In this document: one piece after another, positions 40,869-48,636 of the stretch
How the letters are laid out: every line of letters begins with the position of its first letter
How positions within the stretch are numbered: the stretch's first letter is position 1
NCBI GenBank assembly: GCA_022833215.1
Contig: JAIPUZ010000113.1
Coordinates: 1 to 64,000, forward strand
DNA: 64,000 bases
Source of the DNA: Mesorhizobium sp.
GTDB taxonomy: Bacteria; Pseudomonadota; Alphaproteobacteria; Rhizobiales; Rhizobiaceae
Direction of reading: 5' to 3'
Made by a program: the position numbers and the translations under genes
Notes under the pieces: model-generated
What the model saw: only the letters and a program-made list of their open reading frames with translations
Told to the model about the DNA's origin: nothing
Database searches by the model: none

Positions 40869-41656
40869 TGGAGTGCATCCTGTTCCTGAAGGGGTTCGTG
40901 GCTCCCCACCTGCGCGCAGGCGTTCAGGTAAAGGGGTACTACCGAAAAGATGCGCCGAAGGGGGTTGCAAAGCATCCTCAGAGGGACCACCACGGGGAAA
41001 CTGTGACAGTCCAGAAGCCCACGGCGCCGACACCGCTGGAGACGTGGACCGACCCGCACGCCGTCGCGACGGTGGTGCCTGGCGGGCCGATGCCGACTGA
41101 CCTGCATGGTGTGGCGTTCGAGCCGTGGGCCGACCATCCGCACACCGATGTCGGCTGGGAATACCTGCCCGAGATCAACGACGATCTCGATGAGCCGCCC
41201 TTCCATGCCCCGAACGGCAAGCATGCCAGCGCTGGCGTCATCATCCGTGAGCCGGATGGCCGCGTCTGGCTCACCCACCCGACCAACGGTTTCGGTGGGT
41301 ACAAGTGCACGTTCCCCAAGGGCACGGCGGACGAGGGCATGTCACTGCAGGCCACGGCCGTGCGCGAGTGCTTCGAAGAGACCGGGCTCCGGGTCAGGAT
41401 CACCGGCTTCGTGGGCGACTTCCACCGCACCACGTCGGTCGCCCGCATATACCTTGCCGAGCGGGTCGGCGGTACGCCGTCCGCCATGGGCTGGGAGAGT
41501 CAGGCGGCGTCGCTTTGCCCGGTCGAGAAGCTCTATAGCGTGCTGAACATGCACACCGACCATGATATCGCCGAGGTCATCGGCGCCGGGCCGAAGCCCC
41601 CGAAGCCGAAATATTCGCCTCCGCCCGGGAAGACGGGCGACCTTTTCGGCGCATAA
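40868..41656 (+). CDS. NUDIX hydrolase
   Basis: 262 residues. A leader MECILFLKG...VKGYYRKDAPKGV shares a motif with two other late proteins. The NUDIX fold covers about 115-230: SAGVIIREPDGRVWLTHP, then the box GTADEGMSLQATAVRECFEETGL, where the first box Glu is Met but RExxEE is intact. Such enzymes cleave nucleoside-diphosphate-linked compounds, e.g. ADP-ribose. It neighbours an ADP-ribosyltransferase, so a shared ADP-ribose theme is possible. Confidence 0.85.
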   Translation: MECILFLKGFVAPHLRAGVQVKGYYRKDAPKGVAKHPQRDHHGETVTVQKPTAPTPLETWTDPHAVATVVPGGPMPTDLHGVAFEPWADHPHTDVGWEYLPEINDDLDEPPFHAPNGKHASAGVIIREPDGRVWLTHPTNGFGGYKCTFPKGTADEGMSLQATAVRECFEETGLRVRITGFVGDFHRTTSVARIYLAERVGGTPSAMGWESQAASLCPVEKLYSVLNMHTDHDIAEVIGAGPKPPKPKYSPPPGKTGDLFGA

Positions 41657-41680
41657 AAACAAGCTATTTCAGACACTTGC

Positions 41681-41700
41681 ACTCATTTCTGAGTTAGCAT
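41681..41700 (+). promoter_or_regulatory. Class I-like promoter for the HNH gene
   Basis: ACTCA-TTTC-TGAGT inverted repeat then TAGCAT as -10. Degenerate relative to the strong copies. Confidence 0.4.
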
Positions 41701-41731
41701 ACACCCGCTATTTCAATAGTTCGGGAGGTGT

Positions 41732-42271
41732 ATGACATGCGCAATATGTTCGCATTGCGGCTCTGAGTTTGAGAAACACCGCAGCGAGAAGGTCTGTTTT
41801 CTAAAATGCTCCGTTTTATCCAGAACGGCTGTCTCAGGGGAGAACGATTGTTGGGAATGGCTTGGCTCCATCGGTTCGCATGGGTACGGCGTTTTCTCAT
41901 TTCGAGGGATCCAGTACACCACGCATCGCGCCAGTTACCTCGCCCACAAGGGTGAGATACCCAGCCGAGATGGAGGACATGGCGGCGTTGTCATGCATAG
42001 TTGCGACAACCGCCCGTGCGTGAACCCATCGCATCTTTCTGCCGGCTCTCAGGGTGAAAACCTTGAGGATGCCGAAAACAAGGGACGGATGGTCCATGCC
42101 GGGCCGCGTGGCGAGTTGTCCAGAACGGCAATCCTAACCGCTGAAAAAGTGATGGCGATCCGGGGCCGATTGAGCGCCGGGGAGACGGGGCGTGCTCTGG
42201 CGAACGAATACGGGGTCACCCCCAGCACGATATCCAGCATCAAAACTGGGAAAATATGGAAACACATTTAG
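41732..42271 (+). CDS. Free-standing HNH homing endonuclease
   Basis: 179 residues. N-terminal zinc motif CAICSHCGSEFEK, then CWEWLGSIGSHGYGVFSFRGIQYTTHRASYLAHKG and VMHSCDNRPCVNPSHLSAGSQGENLEDAENKGR, the HNH core with its zinc Cys. The C-terminal HTH (ALANEYGVTPSTISSIKTGKIWKHI) binds DNA. GGGAGG precedes the ATG. Lower GC and its own promoter mark it as an inserted selfish gene. Confidence 0.9.
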   Translation: MTCAICSHCGSEFEKHRSEKVCFLKCSVLSRTAVSGENDCWEWLGSIGSHGYGVFSFRGIQYTTHRASYLAHKGEIPSRDGGHGGVVMHSCDNRPCVNPSHLSAGSQGENLEDAENKGRMVHAGPRGELSRTAILTAEKVMAIRGRLSAGETGRALANEYGVTPSTISSIKTGKIWKHI

Positions 42272-42283
42272 AAGGTGAATGGC

Positions 42284-42646
42284 ATGTGGATTATGCTTTC
42301 GGACAGTTTCCTGTCCATCGTCCATAAGGACTGCAAGCCCGATGAGCTGCTTGTACGGGCGCGTCGGAAGGGTGACGTCGAGCGGGTTTTCCCTCACGCA
42401 AAGGTGATCAGGACGCCTGGGAATGACTACCTTTTCCGGGCGGTACTTAAGCGCGACGAAGTGGTCGCCGCGATTGCCAACAGGTTGAACACGCTGGGCT
42501 ACGGGAACTACAAGTCATCGGTCAAAAACCGTCCGTTCCATAATGCGCTGAGCCGGGTCTGGAGCATCATGGCCGGCCTGCAGACGTCCGCGCCCTATTC
42601 TGGCGTGCGCCGTGGTCGTCGGGATCTGTTCGAGGAAATGCATTGA
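42284..42646 (+). CDS. Hypothetical phage protein
   Basis: 120 residues: MLSDSFLSIVHKDCKPDELLVRARRKGDVERVFPHAKVIRTPGNDYLFRA. This is a recurring small phage family of unknown function that I recognise by the SxVxxxxxPDxLLVRAR pattern. ATG 42284 follows AAGGTGA. Confidence 0.65.
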   Translation: MWIMLSDSFLSIVHKDCKPDELLVRARRKGDVERVFPHAKVIRTPGNDYLFRAVLKRDEVVAAIANRLNTLGYGNYKSSVKNRPFHNALSRVWSIMAGLQTSAPYSGVRRGRRDLFEEMH

Positions 42647-42900
42647 TGGACACCAATATCCGCCCTCTGGAAGATGTCGCGCAGGAGCACATGCAGACCG
42701 TGCCCACTGCCATCTTGAGCGCGTTCGTCCGTGGCGACCTCGACCTGATGCTCTGCGTGCGTGCCGAACTGGCCGCGCGCGGGCTCGGCCTGCATGGCGA
42801 GTGGATTGGGTTCGAGGAAGCCATGCGGCTTCATCTCGGCCTTGATCCTGACTGCAAGTCTGATGCCCCGCCCGCGCCGGGCTTGGAAACGCTGGGGTGA
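42646..42900 (+). CDS. Hypothetical phage protein
   Basis: 84 residues from ATG 42646 (TGATG overlap): LEDVAQEHMQTVPTAILSAFVRGDLDLMLCVRAELAARGL and WIGFEEAM. A common small phage protein with no assigned role. Confidence 0.65.
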   Translation: MDTNIRPLEDVAQEHMQTVPTAILSAFVRGDLDLMLCVRAELAARGLGLHGEWIGFEEAMRLHLGLDPDCKSDAPPAPGLETLG

Positions 42901-42944
42901 CGGCCTCGGCCAGCGGCCTCGGGCGCTGGTCGGGCACATTCCGG

Positions 42945-42966
42945 GTCGTGACCGCAGAATGGCAGC
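42945..42966 (+). promoter_or_regulatory. Class III (late) promoter
   Basis: GTCGTGA-CCG-CAGAAT. No ATG at the expected +1; the gene start downstream is at 43002. Confidence 0.5.
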
Positions 42967-43001
42967 ATCCCATTTATCGCTTCGGCTTCTGGAATCCTGT
43001 C

Positions 43002-43373
43002 ATGCAAAAATGCATTCTCCTGTTCGGCAAACCCGGTGCTCTCGGTGAACTAACCAAGTCCCGGATCAGTGGCTACACCCGAAAGGACGGGACTTTCGTT
43101 GCCGAGCACGACGACAAACGACAGGCCGCAGCCAAGTCGGCCCGCAGTTCCCTGTACCCTGACAATGAAGCACTCGGCCCGCACCGGGTCGGCGAAAAGG
43201 TTTCGTACAAGAACGATAAAGGTGTCACCCGGCAAGGGAAGGTGAAGGGTGGGCGCGACGGGAAGGTCGTTGTCGAGCACTCCGATGGGTACACCGAAAC
43301 CGTGCACCATCGTGATCTCACCAATCACGAAATCGCCCGCAACAAGGCCAACAAGCCCGCCTTCGGCTGGTAG
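43002..43373 (+). CDS. Phage protein with GYTRKDGTFV N-terminal tag
   Basis: 123 residues from ATG 43002. An alternative GTG 42897 would place a late promoter inside the gene, and the N-terminus from 43002 (MQKCILLFGKPGAL, ISGYTRKDGTFVAEHDDKRQ) matches the layout of the NUDIX protein's start. A second half, GEKVSYKNDKGVTRQGKVKGGRDGKVVVEHSDG, looks like an SH3-like beta fold. Function unknown; the second domain resembles the gene at 48078. Confidence 0.6.
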   Translation: MQKCILLFGKPGALGELTKSRISGYTRKDGTFVAEHDDKRQAAAKSARSSLYPDNEALGPHRVGEKVSYKNDKGVTRQGKVKGGRDGKVVVEHSDGYTETVHHRDLTNHEIARNKANKPAFGW

Positions 43374-43376
43374 ACT

Positions 43377-43398
43377 GTCGTGATGCCATCCTGATTGG
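43377..43398 (+). promoter_or_regulatory. Class III (late) promoter of terL
   Basis: GTCGTGA-TGC-CATCCT; terminase ATG exactly 22 bases after the first G. No Shine-Dalgarno. Confidence 0.7.
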
Positions 43399-46035
43399 AT
43401 GGCTCAGCAGATCAAGGTCAGGCTGCCGGACCCTCACCCGGCTCAGAAGAAAGCGCTCGCTCGTGCCGAGCGCTTTAATATTGTCGCGATGGGCGAGGAT
43501 GGCGGAAAGACCACCCTCGGGATCGAGGCGCTTCTGGCTGGCGACAAGGGCGCTCTGCGCGGCCACCCGGTCGCGTGGTTCTCCGCCACCGATGCCGACC
43601 TGACCGACGCCCGGCGCCGCGTTCTCCGAGCTGTGGATGCCCTGATTTCGGCCCGGCCGAGCCGCCGCCGCGTGGAGCTGGTCACCGGCGGGATCATCGA
43701 CTTCTACACCCTGGACGACAAGCGGCTTGATGCCGTGGAGCAGTACGCTACCATCGTGGTGGACGACGCGGCCGCTTGCGATCGCCTGCTCGACCTGTGG
43801 GAGGACGTGTTCCTGCCGTCGCTGCGCCAGCATCAGGGCACGGCGTGGGTGCTCTCCCACGCATTCGGCAAGAAGAACCACTTTTACAAGCTCTGGCGCA
43901 TGGGCGCCGCCGATCCCGATTTCGCCTGCTGGCAGTTCCCTTCGGACGCGAACCCTCACCTTCCCGACGACACTCGGGCCGAAATGGATGCGGCCACCGA
44001 GCCCGAGCGCCAGCAGCGGTTCGAGGCGGAGTTCCTCGACGTTGCCTTCGTGCTCAATGCCGGGCAGCGCGTCATCAAGCCTGGCGAGACCTTCCGCCAG
44101 TGGTGCGAGCGGCTGTCGAAGGATGGCCTGAAGGTCGACGGCAAGGCGTTCAAGCTGGACGACCGGCCGGCCATGGCGTGGATCTATGACCAGATCCCCA
44201 GCACCCACGAGGAAGCCTACAACTACGTGCTCGTGCTGATGAAGTGCGCGCAGGTGGGCTTCACCGTCATGGAAATGCTGGCCTGCATCTACCTTGGGCT
44301 GAAGTTCGGCCCGGCCACGGTCGGCATGTTCCTGCCCGACACCAATCTGGCGGACATCAAATCGTCCAAGCGCTTCATGCCCGTGGTGCGCTCGGTGCCT
44401 GATGTGCACGCGCTCATGACCATGGATGCGCTGGACGGGTCCGGGCGCAAGGCCGGCGAGGGTAACGTGCGCGTGCGCAACATCGGCTCGGCCATGTTCG
44501 TGTTCTCGTGGACCTCGGGCAAGGCGACCACCGAGTCGATCCCGATGGACGTGCTCTCCTTCGACGAAGTGCAGGAGATGACGCTCGACCAGATGGAGAA
44601 GACCCGCGAGCGTCTGTCGGCCTCGCCCGTGCGCTTCACGCTCATGGGGTCGACCGCCAACTGGCCCGACGCGGACATCGACGCCTGGTACAAGCGGGGC
44701 AGCCGGAACAAGTTTCACACCGAGTGCCCGCACTGCCTGGAGAAGAAGCCGCTCGACGACTATTTCCCGCAGTGCATCCGCTTTGACCCCGACCGGAACG
44801 TGCACAGGTATGTCTGCTTCTCCTGTGGGGGCTGGATCGACGACACCCAGCGCGGCGAATGGATTGCCGAGGCGCCGGAACTCGAAGCGCCCGGTGATCC
44901 GAGCATCCCGCTGAAAGATCGGCCGATGCGGATCAAGTCGATCCACTTCCCGCAGTTCCTGTCGCCCACGATCAGCGCCGGCGAAATCATCCATGCCTAC
45001 AACACCGCGGCCAGCCTGAAGAACTTCTACAACCGGAAGCTCGGCAAGCCGTGGGCCGACCCGTCGCAGATCCCGGTGAACCTGGAGATCCTGCAGGCGT
45101 GCGCCGACGAGGGTATGCGCCTCGGCTTGGTGTGGAAGACGCGCGCCGCCGGCACGTTCATGGGCATCGACCAGATGGGCCAGTTCAACGTCGTCATCAT
45201 CAAGGAGCGGCTGCCCGATGGGCGGCAGGCGACGGTGCACCTCGAGTACATCTTCGACTCGGATCCGTTCGCGCGCTGCTCGGACCTCATGGGGATCTAC
45301 GGCGTGCAGTGCTGCGTCGTGGAAATCCTCCCGAACTACAACGACGCGAAGCGCTTTGCCCAGCGCCACCCCGGCCGGGTGTTCCTCGCCAATTACCGCA
45401 AGCTCGACGGGGAAATGCTGGTTTGGGGCGACACGCCCACCGCGAACGCCTCTGATCGCCGCACCGACGACGAGGCGCTGGATCGCTACACGGTCGCGCT
45501 CGACCAGTACAAGTGCATGCAGGTGTCTATGGCCCGCTTCGTCAAGAAGCTGTGCCTGTTCCCGGATCCCGATGGGCTGGTGCAGGAGGTGATCGAGAAG
45601 GGCGTGCGCCAGAACATGGCGATCTGCCGCGAGCTGGCGTTCCTGCATTTCACAAAGACCGCGCTCGTCGTCGAAGAGGACGAGGAAGAGAAGAAGTTCA
45701 CGCGCAAGGTGGTGAAGGTGGGGATCGACCCGCACACCAGCTATGCCAATATGCTGTGCGACGTGGCATGGGCGCGCGCCTACGGCACCTCAACCTTCCT
45801 CATGCCGCCGGCGGCGCCACCGGAGGAAGCACCCGTCCAGATCGTCCGCGGCGGCGGCTCGGCGGTGACGCAGTCGCTGCCGATGGCTGCGCAGGAGGTC
45901 ATGGCGGCGCAGCATCTGTCCGGGGATGTGTGCGGCCGGTGCACGGCTTTTGCCGAGGGCCGCTGCGTCGAGCGCGGCGTGCTCGTGCGCCCGAAGGATC
46001 CCGGCTGTTTCCAGTTTATGGCTGTGGAATACTAG
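43399..46035 (+). CDS. terL: Terminase large subunit with two ATPase domains
   Basis: 878 residues. Residues 1-220 look like a Terminase_6-type ATPase: RFNIVAMGEDGGKTTLG (Walker A 32-38), PVAWFSATDADL, GGIIDFYTLDD, IVVDDAAACD (Asp122-Asp123 where the family has Asp-Glu) and GTAWVLSHAFGKKNHFYKLW. From about 225 a complete lambda gpA-like terminase follows: KCAQVGFT (282-289), VLSFDEVQEM (Asp389-Glu390), LMGSTANWPDADIDAWY, the CPHC/CFSC zinc pair, and a nuclease domain starting FMGIDQMGQF. A CGRCTAFAEGRC...DPGC knuckle ends the protein. It powers DNA packaging; the first domain is probably ATPase-impaired. Confidence 0.85.
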   Translation: MAQQIKVRLPDPHPAQKKALARAERFNIVAMGEDGGKTTLGIEALLAGDKGALRGHPVAWFSATDADLTDARRRVLRAVDALISARPSRRRVELVTGGIIDFYTLDDKRLDAVEQYATIVVDDAAACDRLLDLWEDVFLPSLRQHQGTAWVLSHAFGKKNHFYKLWRMGAADPDFACWQFPSDANPHLPDDTRAEMDAATEPERQQRFEAEFLDVAFVLNAGQRVIKPGETFRQWCERLSKDGLKVDGKAFKLDDRPAMAWIYDQIPSTHEEAYNYVLVLMKCAQVGFTVMEMLACIYLGLKFGPATVGMFLPDTNLADIKSSKRFMPVVRSVPDVHALMTMDALDGSGRKAGEGNVRVRNIGSAMFVFSWTSGKATTESIPMDVLSFDEVQEMTLDQMEKTRERLSASPVRFTLMGSTANWPDADIDAWYKRGSRNKFHTECPHCLEKKPLDDYFPQCIRFDPDRNVHRYVCFSCGGWIDDTQRGEWIAEAPELEAPGDPSIPLKDRPMRIKSIHFPQFLSPTISAGEIIHAYNTAASLKNFYNRKLGKPWADPSQIPVNLEILQACADEGMRLGLVWKTRAAGTFMGIDQMGQFNVVIIKERLPDGRQATVHLEYIFDSDPFARCSDLMGIYGVQCCVVEILPNYNDAKRFAQRHPGRVFLANYRKLDGEMLVWGDTPTANASDRRTDDEALDRYTVALDQYKCMQVSMARFVKKLCLFPDPDGLVQEVIEKGVRQNMAICRELAFLHFTKTALVVEEDEEEKKFTRKVVKVGIDPHTSYANMLCDVAWARAYGTSTFLMPPAAPPEEAPVQIVRGGGSAVTQSLPMAAQEVMAAQHLSGDVCGRCTAFAEGRCVERGVLVRPKDPGCFQFMAVEY

Positions 46036-46219
46036 TGGCGGCGCGGCGTAGTTTCGCCAGCCCGTTCTTGAAGGCTCGCGCGTCGCTTGGTGTTGAACTG
46101 AAGAACACCGGCGGCGGATCGGGCCGGCTGAATTTCCAATGGTCGCCGCGTGTCTTGGATACGGCGAAGCCTAATTTTTTGGCCTCGGCGATCACCTTGT
46201 GCACTCCATCCTTGACCAT
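46016..46219 (-). CDS. Solitary HicA-like protein
   Basis: 67 residues from ATG 46219, set by AAGGAAAGGAA. HKVIAEAKKLGFAVSKTRGDHWKFSRPDPPPVFFS has the dsRBD-like HicA pattern with the conserved His (GDHWKF). HicA toxins cleave mRNA, but no HicB antitoxin is adjacent. Its 3' end overlaps terL by 20 bp on the opposite strand. Confidence 0.7.
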   Translation of the reverse strand: MVKDGVHKVIAEAKKLGFAVSKTRGDHWKFSRPDPPPVFFSSTPSDARAFKNGLAKLRRAATSIPQP

Positions 46220-46229
46220 TTCCTTTCCT

Positions 46230-46277
46230 TGATGAGCCCAATACGCGCCCATTGTGTCTCAATTTTGAGGAAAGGAG
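46230..46277 (-). promoter_or_regulatory. Class I promoter, strong copy (minus strand)
   Basis: Minus strand: CCTTTCCTCAAAATTGAG (46258-46269 core), then CACAAT (46256-46251) and GGGCGC. Nearly identical over about 45 bp to 35175-35221. Drives the HicA-like gene. Confidence 0.7.
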
Positions 46278-46334
46278 TGCAGTTACAAACGCTTGCCGGG
46301 GACCGGCGCCGGACTTCGTGTCTGATGCCGCCCC

Positions 46335-46356
46335 GTCGTGATCTTACGCTTGCGGT
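46335..46356 (+). promoter_or_regulatory. Class III (late) promoter of the portal gene
   Basis: GTCGTGA-TCT-TACGCT; portal ATG exactly 22 bases after the first G. Confidence 0.7.
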
Positions 46357-48081
46357 ATGAGCGACACTGCCCGTGCAATTGCCTTCGATCCCGCTGCGCC
46401 TGCCGACGAGCGGTTCGACGCCCAAGCTGAACTGCAGCAGGCGGCCGCGCCGTCGTCGGTGCCGGACATGCTCCCGCTCGTCCAGTACGTCGCGGAGCAG
46501 TACCGCGAGCAGCAGATGACAAAGTCCCTGGAGCGGGCCAAGGTCATCCCGTTCCCCTCGCGCGCCGTCGAGCGCGGCAAGCCCGGGATGCAATCGGTCT
46601 GGCTGGACGACCAGCGCGTCCACGTCATGGGCGACTGGTATGAGCGGCCCTCGGCCTTCTCCTACGACACCATGCGACAGATGGTGGCGCAAACGCCGGT
46701 GCTGTCGTCCGTCATCCTGACCCGCGGAAGGCAGGTGAAGCGGTTCTGTCGCGTGTCGGAGGCCGGCAAGGGGCCGGGCTTCCAGATCCGTCTGAAGGAT
46801 CCGAACGCCAAGGCCGGCCGGGCGGAAACGGAATCGATCGCGCTGCTGCAGGACTTTTTCACGAACTGCGGCTGGGAGAAGAACCCCCGCCAGCGCGCCC
46901 GGCTGCGTCGCGACAACTTCTCGAATTTCATGGCGAAGCTGGTGCGCGACAGCTTGACCATGGACTCGGCCCCCATCGAAACCGAGTACAAGCGCGACCG
47001 CTCCCTCGGCCTGGATGGCATGTACGCCGTGGACGGCGCGACGCTGCGCTTGTGCACCGACGAGGGCTATCAGGGCGACGACGAGATTTTCGCCCTGCAG
47101 GTGGTCGAGGGCCGGCCGCGCGCGGTCTACACCTACAACGACCTGATCTACGTCCCGCGCAACCCTGTCACGGACGTCATGTCCGGCGGCTATGGGATGT
47201 CCGAGACGGAGCTGCTGGTCCGCGTGGTGACGGGCTTCCTGAACGCCTTCACCTACAACACCAGCTATTTCGACAAGAACGCCATCCCGAAGGGGCTTCT
47301 GCATCTGACTGGCGATTATTCGCCGGAGGATCTGTCCGCCTTCAAGCGGTACTGGAACAGCATGGTCCGGGGCATCAACAATGCTTGGACCCTGCCGGTC
47401 ATGGTGTCGAAAAATCAGGAGAGCAAGGCCGCGTTCGAGAACTTCGGCATTGAGGTCTCCGACGTTCTGTTCGAGCGCTGGATGACCTTCCTGACCGCGA
47501 TCATCTGCGCGATCTATGGCATGTCGCCGGAAGAGATCAATTTCGACTCGTTCTCGACCCGGTCGTCGTCCCTGTCGGGCAACGACACCGAGGAAAAGCT
47601 GATCTCGTCGAAGGACAAGGGGCTGCGGCCGCTGCTGACGCACTTCGAAGACCTGTTCTCGGACTACGTCGTGGCGGAGTTCTCCGACAAGTATGTGTTC
47701 CGCTGGACCGGGCTCGACGAGAAGGATGAGAAGCAGCTGTGGGACGAGGAAAAGACGCTCTCCACGGTGAACGAGGCCCGCCAATCGCGCGGGCAGGATC
47801 CGGTGAAGGGCAGCTGGGGCGACGCCCCGCTGAATCCCGCGCTGATGTCCGCCTGGCAGGCCGAGAACCAGACCAGCAGCGAGGACTACGGCGATCCCGA
47901 TGAGGATGGGGACTTCGGCGGTGATGACGATCGCGACGGCCAGCTTGGCGGTGCCCCTGGCGACGACGAGGATGACGCCAGCGACGCGGGTGATGGCGCC
48001 CCTGGCGCCGACGAAGAAGACGACGATGGCGAGCCGATCCAGAAATCCTTCGGCCTGCCGGTCTTGAGGATCGAGGTATGA
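46357..48081 (+). CDS. Portal protein
   Basis: 574 residues. Core segments FSYDTMRQMVAQTPVLSSVILTRGRQVKRF, LVRDSLTMDSAPIETEYKRD, VYTYNDLIYVPRNPVTDV, YGMSETELLVRVVTGFLNAFTYNTSYFDKNAIPKGLLHL and IICAIYGMSPEEINFDSF are typical of HK97/PBSX-type portals. Residues after about 500 form a long acidic Asp/Glu/Gly tail. It forms the dodecameric DNA entry ring at the capsid vertex. The stop overlaps the next ATG. Confidence 0.9.
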   Translation: MSDTARAIAFDPAAPADERFDAQAELQQAAAPSSVPDMLPLVQYVAEQYREQQMTKSLERAKVIPFPSRAVERGKPGMQSVWLDDQRVHVMGDWYERPSAFSYDTMRQMVAQTPVLSSVILTRGRQVKRFCRVSEAGKGPGFQIRLKDPNAKAGRAETESIALLQDFFTNCGWEKNPRQRARLRRDNFSNFMAKLVRDSLTMDSAPIETEYKRDRSLGLDGMYAVDGATLRLCTDEGYQGDDEIFALQVVEGRPRAVYTYNDLIYVPRNPVTDVMSGGYGMSETELLVRVVTGFLNAFTYNTSYFDKNAIPKGLLHLTGDYSPEDLSAFKRYWNSMVRGINNAWTLPVMVSKNQESKAAFENFGIEVSDVLFERWMTFLTAIICAIYGMSPEEINFDSFSTRSSSLSGNDTEEKLISSKDKGLRPLLTHFEDLFSDYVVAEFSDKYVFRWTGLDEKDEKQLWDEEKTLSTVNEARQSRGQDPVKGSWGDAPLNPALMSAWQAENQTSSEDYGDPDEDGDFGGDDDRDGQLGGAPGDDEDDASDAGDGAPGADEEDDDGEPIQKSFGLPVLRIEV

Positions 48082-48383
48082 GCAACCCCGAAAAACCGAA
48101 TGCTGAACACCCGCGCCGCGCCGGGGTCCATGCCGGCGACGAGCTGTATTATCGCCATCCGCGCCACGGGGCCGTCTCCGGGAAGGTACTGGCGCACGGC
48201 CGCCACGGCTGCACCCTCCAGTGCGGCAAGCAACGCCATAAGGTGAAGTGGGACAATGTGCTCGGCCACAAGCGGCGCTCGCCGCAGGACTACACCGTGG
48301 TGGAGGAAGGCGAGGACGGCTTGGTCGTCACCGATGCCCGTGGCCGGCGTCGCTATGTGGGGAGCGTCGAACATGAAGGCTGA
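48078..48383 (+). CDS. SH3-like small phage protein
   Basis: 101 residues: RRAGVHAGDELYYRHPRHGAVSGKVLAHGRHGCTLQCGKQRHKVKWDNVLGHKRR looks like a small beta barrel; the GxVxAxGxxGC and W..VLG..R pattern recurs in phage head-region proteins. ATGA overlap with the portal. Function unknown. Confidence 0.65.
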   Translation: MSNPEKPNAEHPRRAGVHAGDELYYRHPRHGAVSGKVLAHGRHGCTLQCGKQRHKVKWDNVLGHKRRSPQDYTVVEEGEDGLVVTDARGRRRYVGSVEHEG

Positions 48384-48421
48384 AGGTTGGGATGGTTAGG
48401 GTATTACCTACGGTTCGCGGC

Positions 48422-48439
48422 CTCATTTCGTGGTATTAT
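48422..48439 (+). promoter_or_regulatory. Class I-like promoter of the phage tRNA
   Basis: CTCATTTCGTGG directly followed by TATTAT (48434-48439); the tRNA begins 7 bases after the -10, so transcription should start at its first base. Confidence 0.5.
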
Positions 48440-48445
48440 TCCGGC

Positions 48446-48523
48446 CGTGGAGTAGCGCAGTCTGGCAGCGCGTCGGTCTCATAAGCCGAAGGTCGCGTGG
48501 TTCGAATCCCGCCTCCGCAACCA
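48446..48523 (+). tRNA. Phage tRNA with CAT anticodon, initiator-like
   Basis: Acceptor CGTGGAG/CTCCGCA leaves C1 opposed to A72, the hallmark of bacterial initiator tRNA. D stem GCGC/GCGC, anticodon stem TCGGT/GCCGA with loop CTCATAA (CAT at 48480-48482). The T stem GCG(T)GG/CCCGC carries one bulged T; loop TTCGAAT. CCA is encoded. The initiator's third G-C pair in the anticodon stem is T-G here. It may be an initiator or an Ile2-type tRNA. Confidence 0.85.
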
Positions 48524-48578
48524 ATTCCCTCACGCCCCACCGCGATAAGTCCTGCCGAGACTTTAAAAACCTGCCGAG

Positions 48579-48610
48579 AGCCCGCCGGTTGAAACAGCCG
48601 GCGGGCTTTT
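48579..48610 (+). terminator. Intrinsic terminator after the tRNA
   Basis: AGCCCGCCGG pairs with CCGGCGGGCT, followed by TTTT. Five bases later a new late promoter begins. Confidence 0.85.
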
Positions 48611-48614
48611 CGTT

Positions 48615-48636
48615 GTCGTGACGGCACGATCATCTT
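48615..48636 (+). promoter_or_regulatory. Class III (late) promoter without adjacent gene
   Basis: GTCGTGA-CGG-CACGAT. No ATG at +1. The next gene has its own copy at 48762, so this one would make a short transcript of unknown content. Confidence 0.5.

Noticed and set aside
42897-43001. Upstream GTG start for the 43002 gene
   Set aside because: It would put a class III promoter within the coding sequence, and the N-terminus from 43002 matches related leaders better.
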